Positions 43,144-55,739 are shown, counted from the stretch's first letter. The stretch is 64,000 bases of DNA from Puccinia triticina (GCF_026914185.1 NC_070575.1:1116001-1180000); one strand, 5' to 3'. A program made the numbers and translations. Notes: generated from the letters alone by a model not told the origin.

Positions 43144-44376
43144 TCACTTGTGGCCTTTGCCTGCCACGGCTCCTTCCGCCCCAGCCCTTTTACTGCTGCC
43201 CCCAGCGGTCCGCAATCTCTGACTCCGCCGCAAAGGTGGAGGTGCCTGATCCGCACCGTCTCCGTCTGCCACAGCCTCTGAGTCCGAATCTCCATTGCTT
43301 GACACAGCACCCGTGCCTTCCGCGCCATCCGAGGTAGCTGAAGACAAAGCATCACCTGGAACCTGAACTTCTTCCTCAGAGTCATCCAATTCCGCAGTCT
43401 GGTTGAAATCCGTGGAGCCCCGCGCATAAAACCGCTTGATGTGCGTAGCCACCGCCCGCCGCTTCAAAAGTGTACCGTCCAGCTCCTCCAGCTCGTAACT
43501 ACCGCCTGGAAATTGCGACACAGCACAATAAGGGCCATTCCAACGATTAGCAAACAGTTTACCCCATTGCGACTTGAGGCTACGATTATAGAGCAGAACC
43601 AATTCCCCCTTGCGGAGGGAATCCCACAACCTGTGGGAGCAGCGGCGATCCCAATAACAAACAGCCCTAGCACAACTCTCCTTGAGGCGCGCCGCCGCCT
43701 TTGCAATAACCAAATCCCGCCGCAACAGCTGCTCCGCCCGCGCCAGAAGCAAGTCGTCCGCCAATTTAACTTTCCACCAGTCTACCAACAAGTACGTAAA
43801 CATCTCTATGTCCACCGGCAAGACTGGCCAACACCCAAACAGCATCTTGTACGGCGAATACCCCGTTGTCCGTTTAGTGGAAATCCGGTCCGCAAACAGC
43901 ACGGTAGGCAAATACTGCTGCCACTTCTTACCGTCTTTGCCACACAGCTTCACCAAAGCGCTCTTGATTGGCTGATGGCCACGCTCAATCATTCCCGCAC
44001 CCTCTGGATAGTACTCCGTGACCTTGCCAAACTTAGCGCCACATGATTCCACTAATTTCCGCAAGCCGCCACGGAACTCCGCACCACCATCCACAGTGAT
44101 CCGCCGCACGCATCCAAAACGCGCAAACCAGTCTTCTTCCAAAAACTGCTTGAATTTTGCCGCCGTAAGGTTTACCAGCGGCCGCACCTCCACCCAACCG
44201 GATAGATCTTCCCGCGCCACAATCAGGTACTTGAATTTTCTTGCCTTAATGTGCACCATGTCCATGGATATCCTAATGAAGAGCATGTCTGTTTCCGTAG
44301 GTAATTTCCCAATCTCTTTAGGCAAACGCAGGCTACGCCTCTGGCATTGCTCACAACTCCAAACCCATTGCCGCAC
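43144..44376 (-). CDS. Degenerate second Ty3/gypsy element: integrase
   Basis: 410 open residues with part of the zinc domain (CEQC), the DDE core (D in MDMVHIK, D in VDGGAEF, E in MIERGH), the GPY/F-type end (NRWNGPYCAV, GSYELEELDGTLLKRR) and an acidic, Ala/Gly/Ser-rich tail ending AVAGKGHK. It is related to the first element's integrase but diverged. The usual VDNG is VDGG and ANGMIERG reads GAGMIERG. Where the first element has TGA 5213-5215 this copy has Arg in an open frame. The coding strand converges on the plus-strand ORFs at 41228-42474. Confidence 0.85.
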   Translation of the reverse strand: MRQWVWSCEQCQRRSLRLPKEIGKLPTETDMLFIRISMDMVHIKARKFKYLIVAREDLSGWVEVRPLVNLTAAKFKQFLEEDWFARFGCVRRITVDGGAEFRGGLRKLVESCGAKFGKVTEYYPEGAGMIERGHQPIKSALVKLCGKDGKKWQQYLPTVLFADRISTKRTTGYSPYKMLFGCWPVLPVDIEMFTYLLVDWWKVKLADDLLLARAEQLLRRDLVIAKAAARLKESCARAVCYWDRRCSHRLWDSLRKGELVLLYNRSLKSQWGKLFANRWNGPYCAVSQFPGGSYELEELDGTLLKRRAVATHIKRFYARGSTDFNQTAELDDSEEEVQVPGDALSSATSDGAEGTGAVSSNGDSDSEAVADGDGADQAPPPLRRSQRLRTAGGSSKRAGAEGAVAGKGHK

Positions 44377-44960
44377 ACTCCTTGTAACACCCGGCCACCA
44401 AAACCGCGTCTGTACGCGCCGTTTGGTTTCTGCTTCACCTTGTGTAAACTCCGCAGGAAAGCCTCCTGATCAATGCGCCGCGTTACCACCACTAGGTGCA
44501 CCGGTGCGCTTCAACGCCACAGCTGGCCCTCATGCACAAACAAATTCGCCGCTTCCCGCTTAATCCAGCGCTGCACCGTAGACCCAATTCCCGCAGGGTA
44601 GCAAAGACTTGTCAGTAACGCCACCAAGTACTCTTACCTGGCCGTCTGCCTCACTGGCAAGCCCCCGCCCTCCTTCACGCTCACGTTGCCTGCCATTCAT
44701 ACATTGAGAATACGCCGCTCCATGTCCAGCTTCTCCGCCAACGCAAACCGAGCCTCATCGTTGCCCAGCAGAATGGGGGAAAGCGCGTCTGGTAACGTGA
44801 ACGCTTTTCCTGGCATGTGAACCACTTCAAAAGAAAAAAAACTGCAAAAACACCACCCAATGCGTCATATGTGCATTAGGCAACAACGGACAGTTGATCA
44901 TCCGCACCAACGCCTCCGCATCAACCAGTAATTCGAAATAGATGCCCCACAGCATACTAT
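44377..44960 (-). pseudogene. Broken N-terminal integrase and RNase H end of the second gypsy element
   Basis: In shifting minus-strand frames: the RTQ/RFWWPG region and HHCC remains, then at about 44700-44950 DMERRI, LPDALSP, VVHMPGKAFTLPD and MIN-type words that match the RNase H/tether of the first element. It breaks off at about 44955; reverse transcriptase, protease, gag and the 5' LTR are missing. Confidence 0.65.
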
Positions 44961-45550
44961 TTCTAAGTCAATGTTTGAGCCTTGAACAGGTACCTTGTTA
45001 ACTGAATATGGCATCTGCAAAAGACAATTGATGGTTTCTGGAGATGAACAGAAAAATAAAGGGGTCTATCAATCCCATGGGGTGGTTCAAGTAGAGATTA
45101 AAGGATGTGACTCAACTGTCAATTTTTTTTCAAAGTTCTGGGTCTAGATCCCACTCATCATTTGAGTAACCAACCAAACACCAACAAGCCAAGCAATAAA
45201 TAATTTCACAGAGACACTTGAACCCGGATTGGAGCATGGTCTTGTCCTCAGACCAGACAGATATTGCGATTGAGGACCTTGAAGCTGTGTGCCAATTGGG
45301 CAGGGCTGCTCACGCTGCGTACCAATTGGGCAGCGCTGGCTAGGTATTGAGGGTTATGGTTTGGACGGGGGGCAAGGTGTGTGGAAACAAAGTCTGTGCT
45401 GTGATCAGAATGGCAATGCCATGGCTGAGGTGTTGAGCTGGGGAGTCAGAAGGCTTTTATAGTTATGAAGGTGTGGCGTTGGGCCTTGGCTGAGTTATTG
45501 TTCCCTGGGCTGTGGCAAAAACTGCACGTTGTTTGGAGTGTAGCTTGACG
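44961..45550. other. No gene recognised
   Basis: The left flank of the hAT element. The sequence GCCAATTGGGCAG(G/C)GCTG occurs twice in tandem (about 45290-45345). Confidence 0.4.
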
Positions 45551-45558
45551 GGTGAGGC
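45551..45558. other. hAT target-site duplication, left (GGTGAGGC)
   Basis: An exact match to 48622-48629 on the other side of the element. Confidence 0.9.
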
Positions 45559-48500
45559 TAAGGCTGTAACCCAAACTGGCCTCCCCGGGGCATTTCACGG
45601 GCTGTGACCCTGGGGTTCGGATATCGGGATTCGATTTCAGTGCCCCGGGTGTACCCGGGGCATTGAGAGGCTCAGGGGGGAGGGAGAACGTATAAATTTA
45701 ATCGGTTCCATTGGCCATTTTAGAGACAAATCATCATTTTTTACGTTACTTGGCATGATCTATATGTGGCTACATCACAGTTGGAAAGAGGAGCAGACAA
45801 CAAAATCAAAAGCAAGAAAAACTTGTGGTAAAACAAGGAAAACAAAAGTGAGGAGGAGGAGAAACAGTAAGACAGTCAATGAAATGATGATTGTGGGGCT
45901 TAATTTCATTCTTCCAGGAATCAATACCATTCCTTGAGGGACAAGATCTTTCCAACGGTATCAGGCTTAAGGGCAGAGCGCTGCCAAGAGAGTATGCGGG
46001 GGCCTTTGGAGAAAACTCGTTTGGATGCAGCACTGGTAGCTGGAATAGCTAAAAACCGACGGGCCATCTTGGATAAGATGGGGAAGCTGTTTTGACGACC
46101 AGCCCAGTAAGTTAGAATATTGACGCTGTTGGTTTCAACATCTTCTTTCAAATATTTCTTTATCTCCGATTTGACATTGTCAATCTCGGCGCTGGTTTGG
46201 TACAATGAAGCCGCAAAAAAACCAACAGAGGCTGATTTTCTTTGGTTTGTTTTGCTCCCTTCCTTCGCGCATTCGCCTTCGCTGGTCTTGATACTATTGG
46301 CAAAGTCTTGAGCAACTTGAGTAAACTGAGTTACTATTTGATCGACCAACATCGCGTAGTTCTCCATGATGAAGGAGATGTTGTTATTCCAGAAACTAGC
46401 TTTGAACTAAGGATCAAGTATCATTGCGCTGATGTAGACAGGTTTTTTGAAGTGCTTCAAGGAGATACTGATTGATTTTTTCAATCATTTGGGTAGCAGG
46501 AACGACACCTTGAGCATGATCAGAGAGACCTCTTCGGACGGTGTGAAGGTGTTTCATTAAAGCGATGTAAACTGGGAGAGCAGTATTCAAGGTGGGATAC
46601 TTGGATGCACAGAGCATCTCGGTGGCCTTGGAGAGTGGCTCAAGCAAATCCATTATCTTGGTCGCTTGGTCCCATTTGGCAGGCGATAAGACATATGACC
46701 AAGTTTCAGAATTCTCTCGGCAAAAGTGGTCACATGATGGCTGAAGGAGGATTGCACGCCTGAACATATGGAAGGTGGAATTCCATTGAGTTGCAACATC
46801 AATTTCTAAGCACTTGATGTTTGTATCTTGAAGCTCGGGTTGAACAAAGTTTAAGACTTTTTCTAATTGCTCACGTCGTTGAGGCAAAAATCGTACAAAG
46901 GTACTCAAGCCATGTACCCGCTTGAGTACTGAGTTCACATCAACTTTGGCTCCATCATTTGCGGAGCTATCAGCTGATGGTGTTGGGGTGGTTGGACCAC
47001 CCATGTCGGTCGTTGATAGTGGCTCTCCATTGCTGTTGACTTCAAGGCATCCAAGGACAGAGAGTCCTGCCTTTGCTGCAAGATTTATGACATGGGCAAT
47101 ACACCCAAGAAGGTGCTGAGGCTGGTTGAAGCCGGGAAGTTGAAGCTGAAGTTCCCGAGCCATTTTGTTGTTTGTTGTCACATTATTGGCCGTGATAGTG
47201 TGGATTTTCCCAAGGCAGCCAAAATTATGAAGTACATCATAGAACAGGTCGGCAAAATTCTTGCCAGTGTGACTCCCTGAAAAAAAAGTGTTAATTCAAT
47301 CAGTTTTCTGTATAACTGAAACCAAATAAAAAAAAATGAAAAACCAACGCAACAGACCTTGAACATGGGGGATGGCAAGCATCAAGTCTTTCATCTTGAA
47401 ATCCTTGGTAATGAAGTGCGCTGTCACTGACATGAAAGCTGTGCAGTTTGGTGCAGTCCAAGCATCTTGAGTGAAGCTTATTGAATCTTGTTTTGCAAGA
47501 TATTTGAGCTTCATCGCCTCTTGCTGTTGAAAGTATACCCTGGAGAGGTGTCTAGTAATACCCAAGCGGCAAGTATTATTGATGAGAGGCATAGCCCTTT
47601 TGTTGATAAGACAAAATAGATCCCGAAACAAATTTCTCTCGACAATGGAAAACAGTAGATCACACTGCACAACAAATCTCAGAAGAGCATTGTTCAATGA
47701 TTCACTGTTGAGCTCAACCTGGAAAGCAAATCAATGCTTGATTAGCTTAGAAATACGCAGAATGAATATGAGGATAGAAAAATTACTTACTTTTGGGTTC
47801 ACAGCGCCTTCCTTGGCCCATTTTCTCATGTTGACCTGGGTCTTCATCTTTTCACTAATCTTCGGATCAACGAGCTGATGGATTTGAAGTAAGTGGCCGT
47901 GGAAGTTTTTAGTACTTCCACTTTTGTCCTTCTTCAAAGTAGCGCCACAAGCTTTACCACCCTTTTTAACAACCTTACAAACAGCCTGAGTACTGTCCTT
48001 GGATACTTCAAAGTGATTCCACACCCAACTTTGCCTAAGCCCAACATTTTTAGAAGAATCCTCCCAGTTGCTATCGTCATTGTCAATTTCGATTAGGGTT
48101 GATGGTGTGGATGGTATGGACACAGAGGATGAAGGAGCCTGGTTTCTCGGATGTTTGGGCTGAGTTTTACCCAAATCAGTGGATGGTCGCTTCATTTTAA
48201 GGTGATGTTGAGAACTAAGACTAGATCAAGTATTAAATATTAGCTATAGTTGGACTTGGAGGAATAGGGAAGGCAAGTCAAGGACTTGAGACATATGAAA
48301 CTTTTGTCTTGTCAAAGCAGACAAGTTAAATACATTTGACCGATGCCCATGGGAAAAACCTCAGTTGGGTGAAACATGAGGAATAGAAAATCTATTTAAG
48401 ACTAGATTTTGCTTGACTTTCAAATCATAGAAAATGCACGATACTACCCAACATTGCAATGTGAAATTCCATGCCATGAAGGCCAGCAACAAGCCGGTGC

Positions 48501-48621
48501 AACACATCTCCTTTTTTTGGGGGGGTATTCACCCGGGGCATGCTGCAAAACCCACTTTTCACGGGGTCTGTGCTTTGGGATGAGGTCCTCACCCCGTCCC
48601 GAACCCCGGGTTACAGCCTTA
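45559..48621 (-). mobile_element. hAT DNA transposon, 3.06 kb, complete ends
   Basis: The 14-bp terminal inverted repeats TAAGGCTGTAACCC are perfect (45559-45572 and 48608-48621). Subterminal CCCCGGG, TTCACGGG and GGGTTCGG words occur at both ends. The 8-bp target duplication GGTGAGGC is intact on both sides, typical of hAT. It encodes one multi-exon transposase on the minus strand with at least two lesions, so this copy should be non-autonomous but mobilisable. Confidence 0.93.
45921..48195 (-). pseudogene. hAT transposase (BED finger to hATC), frameshift and stop
   Basis: Exon 1 is 48195-47791, with an N-terminal BED zinc finger (WNHFEVSKD, CKVVKKGGKACG, HLLQIH). A 72-bp intron GTAAGT...TTCCAG follows. 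Exon 2 is 47718-47358 (FTQDAWTAPNCTAFMSVTAH). After an 81-bp intron, exon 3 starts at 47276 with HTGKNFADLFYDVL, and LGCIAHVINL and the EIDVATQWNST-type region follow. At an A6 run (46443-46448) the frame shifts by one base. In the restored phase TAG lies at 46407-46409 inside an ILDP-FKASFW motif. The C-terminal hATC dimerisation region ends at 45921 (ILTYWAGRQNSFPILSKMAR, SAASKRVFSKG, LKPDTVGKILSL). The order and motifs are those of Ac/hAT transposases, which cut and paste DNA in the nucleus. Confidence 0.88.
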
Positions 48622-48629
48622 GGTGAGGC
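48622..48629. other. hAT target-site duplication, right (GGTGAGGC)
   Basis: An exact match to 45551-45558. Confidence 0.9.
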
Positions 48630-49632
48630 ATGTGAAGTGGTGCGTCAAGGATAGAGGTGCCACTGGGGCAGTTACAATAGCGTAGGAGGAGAGTGGTGTG
48701 GCCGTGGTCTGGGTGAGCGGGTGGTGCAAGAGATGGTGCCTGTGGGTATATAAGGAAGGGGATTTGGGATTGATTGATTGATCCACAGGGGATTTGGTTT
48801 TGTCCGCCCCCTCCCTGGGAGCCCCCTAACTGCTTGGTTAGGCCCTCCCTGGCTAGTTTACCAACCGGTCCTCTTTTGCTCGTTGCTCCGGCACAGCTGG
48901 AGGATCAATCATAGGGCCTTTGGGCCTTTGGGGATATTCAATGTGCCAAGTGAGAAGAATGGGGCATTTTTGCCCCATTTTGTGAGAATAAAACACCCCA
49001 AAACTTAGATCTGCAGGTCTAGAATTCTGTGGATTTAAGAAAGTGAGATAGACAGTCTATCACTGCAAAAAAGGGACAACAGCTCACAGTTTACATGCAG
49101 GATATTACTAGCCAAGCTACCATTGTAACTCCACCTAGTTACAGAATGACCCTTTTTGGTACAGTCACTGTGTAATGTGCACAGTGACTGTGCATTGAAG
49201 CTTGGTTTAAGTTAAACTTAGAAAGGTTGGAGCAACACCACAAGCTTTCTTAGAGTTTCTGCATGTAAACTTCTCCCAGTTGACCCAGTTTTTTTTTTTT
49301 TTGCAGAAGCCAGATGACTAGCTAATCACATGATCAAGCATGTGGAAGCAATTATGTTTCAAAGATTTGGCAGATTGACCATATTGGAAATCTCCTTCCT
49401 GGTTCTCCCATTTGGTAGTGAGTAGACTGGAATGAAAAAAGTGGAGTGAGTCAACCAATATTATTTAAATAGCTGGGTGTTGAAGCAACTCATCTCCAGC
49501 AATCACCATTTGACTGAATTTATTGGGCTAAGGCCTGCCTGCTCATTTGAATGGTGCTGGGTGACTGCAGCCCAAAAAAACCTTTGAAAAACTAACAATT
49601 CTAATTTTGGAGGTCATCTGACAGGGCCCTAA
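48630..49632. other. No gene recognised; dispersed repeat
   Basis: About 49060-49310 is related to 25100-25440 (same word order). The remainder shows no coding frame. Confidence 0.45.
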
Positions 49633-49836
49633 CACTGCCAGCATAACTGTCTGGGTTGAAGCTATCCCAGTTTAACTGGGATGCATTCAACCAATTTAAA
49701 ATGGGTTGATCTCAACCAATGAAATATGAACACAAGGGATTTATATTTCATCAGTTGAGATCAACCAAGTTTAAATTGGTTGGATGCATCCCAGTTTAAC
49801 TGGGATAAATTCAGCCCACCCAATTATGTTGGCAGT
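49633..49836. mobile_element. Tourist-like MITE, 204 bp
   Basis: The inverted ends CACTGCCARCATAAYTG continue through ATCCCAGTTTAACTGGGATG and CAACCAATTT over most of its length. It is flanked by TAA on both sides (49630-49632 and 49837-49839), the PIF/Harbinger target preference. A TA duplication (Tc1/mariner) with one more base in each TIR cannot be excluded. Confidence 0.75.
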
Positions 49837-49839
49837 GTA

Positions 49840-50619
49840 AGCTAGGGGACATGCCACCTCATGAAACCTGCAAGACATGTGGGGCTTCACACCCTATTAC
49901 ATACTTATCAAGACTGGTAAAGCTGAAAGATCCTCAAATCAGTAACGTTTACCCATACAGCCATGAGACCGCCAATGTGCAGCAAGGGATAGCAATTGGA
50001 TTTCGACATGTTTCTGGTGGAAATTTTGAGCATTGGGTTGGTCTGTTACTTGGGCCGGGTTTTTTTGGGCTGCCCATGTGAAAGTAATAAAGCTGAGCTG
50101 TGCTGCAACTGGCAAGGGGCAAGGGATCATTTCTAGTTACTATTTATGTATCCTCCCTTCCCCAGGAAAATGTTTGTATGCTGGCCCATGGGGTTTGGCC
50201 AAAGAGATCTATTTAATTGGTTACCCCCATATACATATGGGAGGTTTCCAGGGTCCTGTGATCTACATTCATTGATTCCCAAGGCTTCATATGGGTTTTC
50301 TCCGTGAGTTGTCCCTGACGGCTTCTGTTTGATCTGGTGGTGGGTGTGGGGTAAGTCAAGGGGGGATAGAGTGGACCATCCCACAGTTTGTTAAGTCCTG
50401 TTCAGTCATTCCCTCATGTCGAAGAGTGCTTCCCCGCTCATGAAGATCTTCTTGAGTCATCCATAGTTCATGAGTTGGAAGACGGTTGGATGTGACAGTG
50501 AGCAGAGGGCAAATCGGTTGATGACTTGCTGACTGACTGTTTGTGTTCGAGCGCTTTCTAGGTTCGGGAACCCTTTCCTGCCCTCTCCCGGGATTACATG
50601 CATCCATCCATCATCCACC
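49840..50619. other. Intergenic; 5' flank of the phospholipase C gene
   Basis: No other gene was supported. Confidence 0.4.
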
Positions 50620-53600
50620 ATGTCTCGCTCGATGATCGATGTCCAGGTGCCTGCTCAGTTGAAGGCAGGCACGCTCATGCTCAAGGTATCAGCAAAGAAA
50701 ACCATCAAGACCAAGGTCTCGCTCGAGTACGAACGCGGCCAAATCGTCTGGGAGACCAAGAAGGGCGGCTCGCGTCAGTAGTCACTTCCACTAATCCATC
50801 TATCAACCGCCCTCGAATAATCGTCTACTCACCCCATATTATCTTGACCGATCGATCAGTCAACATCGAATCCGTCAGAGAAATCAGGTTTGGTCAGGAT
50901 GCGTCCTACTATCGTGCACAATTCAAACTCAGCCCTGACTTGGAAGGACGCTGGTTGACGATCATCTATCTGTCCAAGAAATCGACCTACAAGATGCTCC
51001 ATCTCATCGCCTGTGACCTCGAAACATTCGAAATCTGGAAGGACACCCTCCACCAAATCTTGGCCTTCAGACGCGAACTATTGGGCGGCTTGAACCACAT
51101 GCGCAAGAGACAGGATTACTGGTTGAAACAGAATTGGACTCAGGTTGCTCCTACCTTTTTGATTTGTCGCTTCTCAGAGAGTTTTAATATCATTGATTTG
51201 CCTCCAATAGGGTGACAGTACGGAAGATGCCAAGTTGGACTTCCAGGAGATCGTCAATCTTTGCCGCAAGCTCAACATCTCCGTCCCCCAGTCAGATATT
51301 CGGGCCCATTTTGATGTACGCAGTATGTCTCTTATCCCGAAGTGTTTATATTCATACACAATTTACACATCTAATCTTGACTCACTTCAAACTTCATTTC
51401 GGTACCGCCCTGGCCAGATCGCCGACTCTCAGAAACGCGGATATCTCGATTTCCCGGCTTTCCAACATTTTGTCAAACTTATGAAACGACGGCCCGATAT
51501 TCAGTCCTTATTTCAACAATTCACTTTTGGCAGAGACCTCATGAGTGTAGAGGAATTCACCCAATTTATGAAACAAATTCAACACGTCGGTCATCATTCC
51601 TCTCCACACACACAAAGCAATTATTTTGATACTGGCCCAGCTTTCATACCAGTCAACTGAGTTCTCCGGACCTTTTTTTTTGCCGCTGATACCCAGTCTG
51701 AATTATCGACTTCGACAATCCACGCGATTTACACGAAATTTTTGGATGATGATGATACCGAGAAAGAAAATCAGGATGCCAATCCTGCAAGACAGATGAC
51801 CATCGAAGGATTCGCGAGCTTTCTTCAATCGGCCGATAATTCGGCCCTCCACGAGAAACACACCGCCGTCCATCAGGATATGTCCCTGCCGCTTCACGAT
51901 TATTTTATCTCTACCTCTCACAATGTCAGCTGCTCAAATTCCAGTCTCGATGCTTTGGTTTGGATTTCCAGCTGACTCTCGCCAATCTCTTCGAATTAGA
52001 CTTACCTCGTTGGCAATCAACTCAAAGGCGAAAGTACCGTCGAAGGCTACATTCGCGCCTTGCAACATGGATGCCGAAGTGTCGAGCGTAAGTTAATATC
52101 AGGCTGCTTGTAATTCAGATTGAGTAGAACTTAACGATCTGACTCTGTGATCAAACACCGACCCTCCTATTATGTCGGTATGTATCCTAAGTGGACTGTT
52201 GGGATGGAGATGCAGGCGAGCCGGTGATCTACCATGGTCGAACGTTAACGAGAAAATTGCTGTTATCAGAAGCGCTCAAAGCGATCTCAAAGCACGCATT
52301 TGTTGCCTCACCTTACCCCTTGATCCTATCCTTGGAGGTCCATTGTCAGCCCTCTCAACAGGAACGTCTTGCTGAGCTTTTGAAAACTTGTCTGGGTGAA
52401 GCTTTGGTCGATCGCCACCTTGAAAATCATGCGCCTGGAACCTTGCCTAGTCCGAAAGACTTGATGTACCGCATACTGGTCAAGGTGCGCGAGACCACCT
52501 TTTCCTTAGTTTTAACTGTTTAGAGATCGATGCCGGCAATTCAAGTAGAATCTAGAACTGACTGAATCTATGAGATCTTCTTTGCCCCCTTGATTGTTTG
52601 TTTCAACGATAACAACGTCGATCAATATAGGCTAAGAAGCCAGTAGTAGGAACAGATGCTCCAAGATCGACTAATTTATACTCCAACTTCGATAGCTCCG
52701 CTACCTCGACAACATCAGGCTCATCTACGAGTTCAGACTCGGACTTGAAGCGCAGTCAGCTTTTGAAATCTTAACGCATTCTTCACTAAGGATCGTCAAA
52801 TACCTACTGAACCCAAACATTTTGCTCTCCTCGCAGGAATCTCAAACGCCTCAAATGTCTTGGGTGAAAGGTTCAAGCGTATTGCCTCTGCCATGTCGAT
52901 CCCTAGTGCACCTGCCGAGAGATCGCTGCCAGCGATGAGCGACCAGTCGCCCACACTCTCCGGCCAGGCCGGCCCGAGCTCACTCGTCCCGGGGCCCGCC
53001 ATGGGCTCGGTAACACCAACGAAGATTCCAACGGCGCCGCTGACAAACAGTCTTTCGAGCCTGATCGTTTATACCGTCGGCGTCAAGGCGCGCGGGTTCA
53101 ACAAATTGACGACCTATGAGCCCGAACATATATTATCGCTCTCCGAGCGCACCGTCAACAAGTTTCTGAAAGGCGGTACACTCAGGATGTTGGACCTCAT
53201 CCAGCACAACCGTAACCATCTCACTCGGGCCTATCCCGCCGCGACTCGCGTCTTCAGTTCCAACTTCTTGCCCCATAGGTTCTGGGCCGTCGGCCTCCAA
53301 TTGGTCGCTTGCAACTGGCAAACTCATGGTATATGCTCTCCTCTAACTCTCACCCTCTCCCTTCTTCTTTGGTGTGCAGATGTATGTGGTTGATTTGGTG
53401 GGTCTTTTATAGACTTGGCAATGGAGCTCAACTCGGCTTTCTTCGATCAAAACGGCCGATCGGGGTATCTTCTGAAACCATTGTCCCTGAGGATCAAAGG
53501 AAAAGAGAAAGAAGCGGCGACGAAGATGCACAAGTATCAGTTAAATATCACTGTCAGTGTGCATTCTGATTTGAATGTAGATCAACAATTGGTGGAATGA

Positions 53601-54396
53601 ATGCAGCGAAAGGAAAAGGCTTACTTTTTGTTTTATTTTACTCGGGATGGATCAGATTATCTCGATCCAGCAATTGCCCAAGTTGGCGGTCGAAGACGAT
53701 AATGCGGGAATCGATCCTTCTGTGGAAGTCCAGGTGATCTCACCCGTCCCCAGTTCCTCCTGCAGTTCGCCGCCTCAATCTACTAAACGAAGGACAAGGG
53801 TCGTCAAGTTGAGTCTTCCCCCTCCACTCTCTCCAAAATCTGTATTTTCTGCTTACCACCCACCGTTTTTTGTGGCATTTGCCCGATCGGATTTTTTGGT
53901 TCCTCGCTACAAGGGGTAACGGATTCAATCCGGTTTATCACGTGAGCGTCGCTTTTGGAATTCGAGTCGAATTGGATACTGATTTTAATTGTTTTTATTT
54001 GTGGCACGCGCGGGTTGATGGTTTTTTGTCGGGATGATGATGTTGTCGATAAAAGGAAGAATTTAAGATTCAATTCCAGACCCCGGGGGAGATGTTAGAT
54101 CTTTGTTTCTTAAGGTTGTTGGTCATTGATGCCGGATATGGGGGCGGAAATAGTGGGAAAGACGAAGAAGGATTGGTGGGCAAAGTCTGTGTTTGCTTAG
54201 GCGCACTGCAACCAGGTGCTTCTTTTCTTCCCCCTCTATTACGCCTTTGCCGTTTGATTATCGTGGACTGTCGCTGACCATTTCGATCGGTACACGGCAT
54301 CTAGGTTATCGGCATCTACCGCTTCATGATGATTCCGGTCAACAGCTCTTATTCGCGTCGATTTTCATCAAGACTTCGCTCTCCAAACTCCCTTGA
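50620..54396 (+). CDS. PLC1: Phosphoinositide-specific phospholipase C (delta type)
   Basis: Fourteen exons: 50620-50773, 50860-51143, 51211-51315, 51418-51585, 51697-51924, 52000-52087, 52192-52484, 52631-52754, 52837-53328, 53413-53552, 53656-53807, 53914-53941, 54056-54215 and 54305-54396. Phases agree throughout and give 835 residues. Order: PH-like domain ([15 protein letters not shown]), EF-hand region ([26 protein letters not shown]), X box with both catalytic His ([30 protein letters not shown]), a Ser/Thr-rich linker, Y box ([55 protein letters not shown]) and a C2 domain ending [10 protein letters not shown]. It hydrolyses PIP2 to IP3 and diacylglycerol at the plasma membrane, calcium dependent. 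Exon 12 is only 28 bp. The 51586 donor (GTCGGT) and the start ATG are the least certain points. Confidence 0.93.
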
Positions 54397-55019
54397 AAAC
54401 TCTTCTCTAAAATTCCAACTCATCTCTTTATCACGAGTGCCCCATCGCCTCTGATCCAACCATTCCTTCTTGCCCGTTGTCAGTTATCAAAAGGTGAGGA
54501 AACACAACACCCTGCAGTTCTGCTTGTCTGCTCTTATAATCCTGTGACTGTCATGTCAAAAACTCACAATGCTCTGGTCATTAAAATCTATCAAACCTTA
54601 CCCCATGTATCTTTTCATTCCCTATAAAAACAGATATCCTTCTTGTTTCCTTTCTCTTCTGCTTTCCTTGCTGAATATGACTGACCGACTGACTGTTGTT
54701 GTATACTACATCCTTCTTCAATCTTTATTGCACTTCCCCCAGAAAAAACATCCGATTGGCATCTACCAATAATATACATGTATGCATCATGACCAACATC
54801 ATTGGCACATATCAACACTGGTCCTGTGTAGACTTCTACAACATCTTGTGCAGCTCACCTCTTATCAACAGTGCAACAAATCCAATACACATATTTTATA
54901 TCCATACATGTTTTATTGGATTTCGCTGTGAATACAAAATGACTTGGTGTATTTTGAGCTTGTTGACCAAGTAGTATTTGTTCTCATGTTTCCAGAGCTG
55001 GGTGGCGGCCTCAAGGATG
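54397..55019. other. Intergenic; no gene recognised
   Basis: A/T-rich 3' flank of the phospholipase gene. Confidence 0.4.
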
Positions 55020-55256
55020 GATCCTCTCAATGACTGGCACCAACCAGTCATTGAGAGGGATGAATCCTCTTGATGACCAGGACCAACTGGTCATTGAGAG
55101 GGGTGCTGTGGCACCTTTATCCACTTAGAGTGGCGGGTGTTGACCACGCGTATGGGTACCAGGTTTTTTTTTGCCAAGTTCCAACACCAGCACCCGCGGG
55201 CGGGTACCCGCCGTACAGCTGCGGGTGCTGGGTATCACTTGGCAATCCTTACCATG
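55020..55256. repeat. Right half of a relative of the 40032-40673 MITE
   Basis: Two palindromic units (CAATGACTGGCACCAACCAG, then TCATTGAGAGG), followed by GTGGCGGGTGTTGACCACG, a T-run, GCGGGCGGGTACCCGCCG and an end TATCACTTGGCAATCCTTA. The order is that of 40460-40673. The left end is missing. Confidence 0.75.
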
Positions 55257-55739
55257 CACCCCTCATATCTCATGTTTTTATGCCATCCCATTGCTAGGAG
55301 TTTCATGGAATGAATAATATGGAGCATGAAATTATTCCTCAAGTTTTTAGACTGTTTGGGTGTGTAACCAAAAAGGTATACAGTTAGAAGTCATTTTCCT
55401 ACTAATTCTTCTGCGCACCCCTTATATCACATGTTCTGAATCCTGATGACACAATATTTCTGAAAATTTCAAGGAGCTCAGTTTATGCATAACACTCTGC
55501 AATATCAATCTTTTACACATGTGGTGCATGGGAAAAAAATATATGAATATGCTGGATAATAAGGACCTTGGTAGGATATATGACCAAAAGCCGCCACCTC
55601 CTCAAAACTAAATTCAGTTTGTGGGGCACTGCCTAGAAGCTAGCCATTCTTAGAGAGGTGATTTAAATCCGTGCTGTGAAACTTTGGAGCACCGTAGCTA
55701 AGGGTTTGGTAATTTTCCTTAGTAGGAAATCTTCCAAAT
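55257..55739. other. Dispersed repeat, no gene
   Basis: About 55650-55739 matches the 23035-23110 repeat (CTTAGAGAGGT, GCACCGTAGCTAAGG, TCCTTAGTAG, CTTCCAAATT) and continues after the MITE at 56283. Confidence 0.5.

Noticed and set aside
44223..44501. Separate small gene overlapping the second gypsy element
   Set aside because: It is a frameshifted reading of the integrase zinc-domain region.
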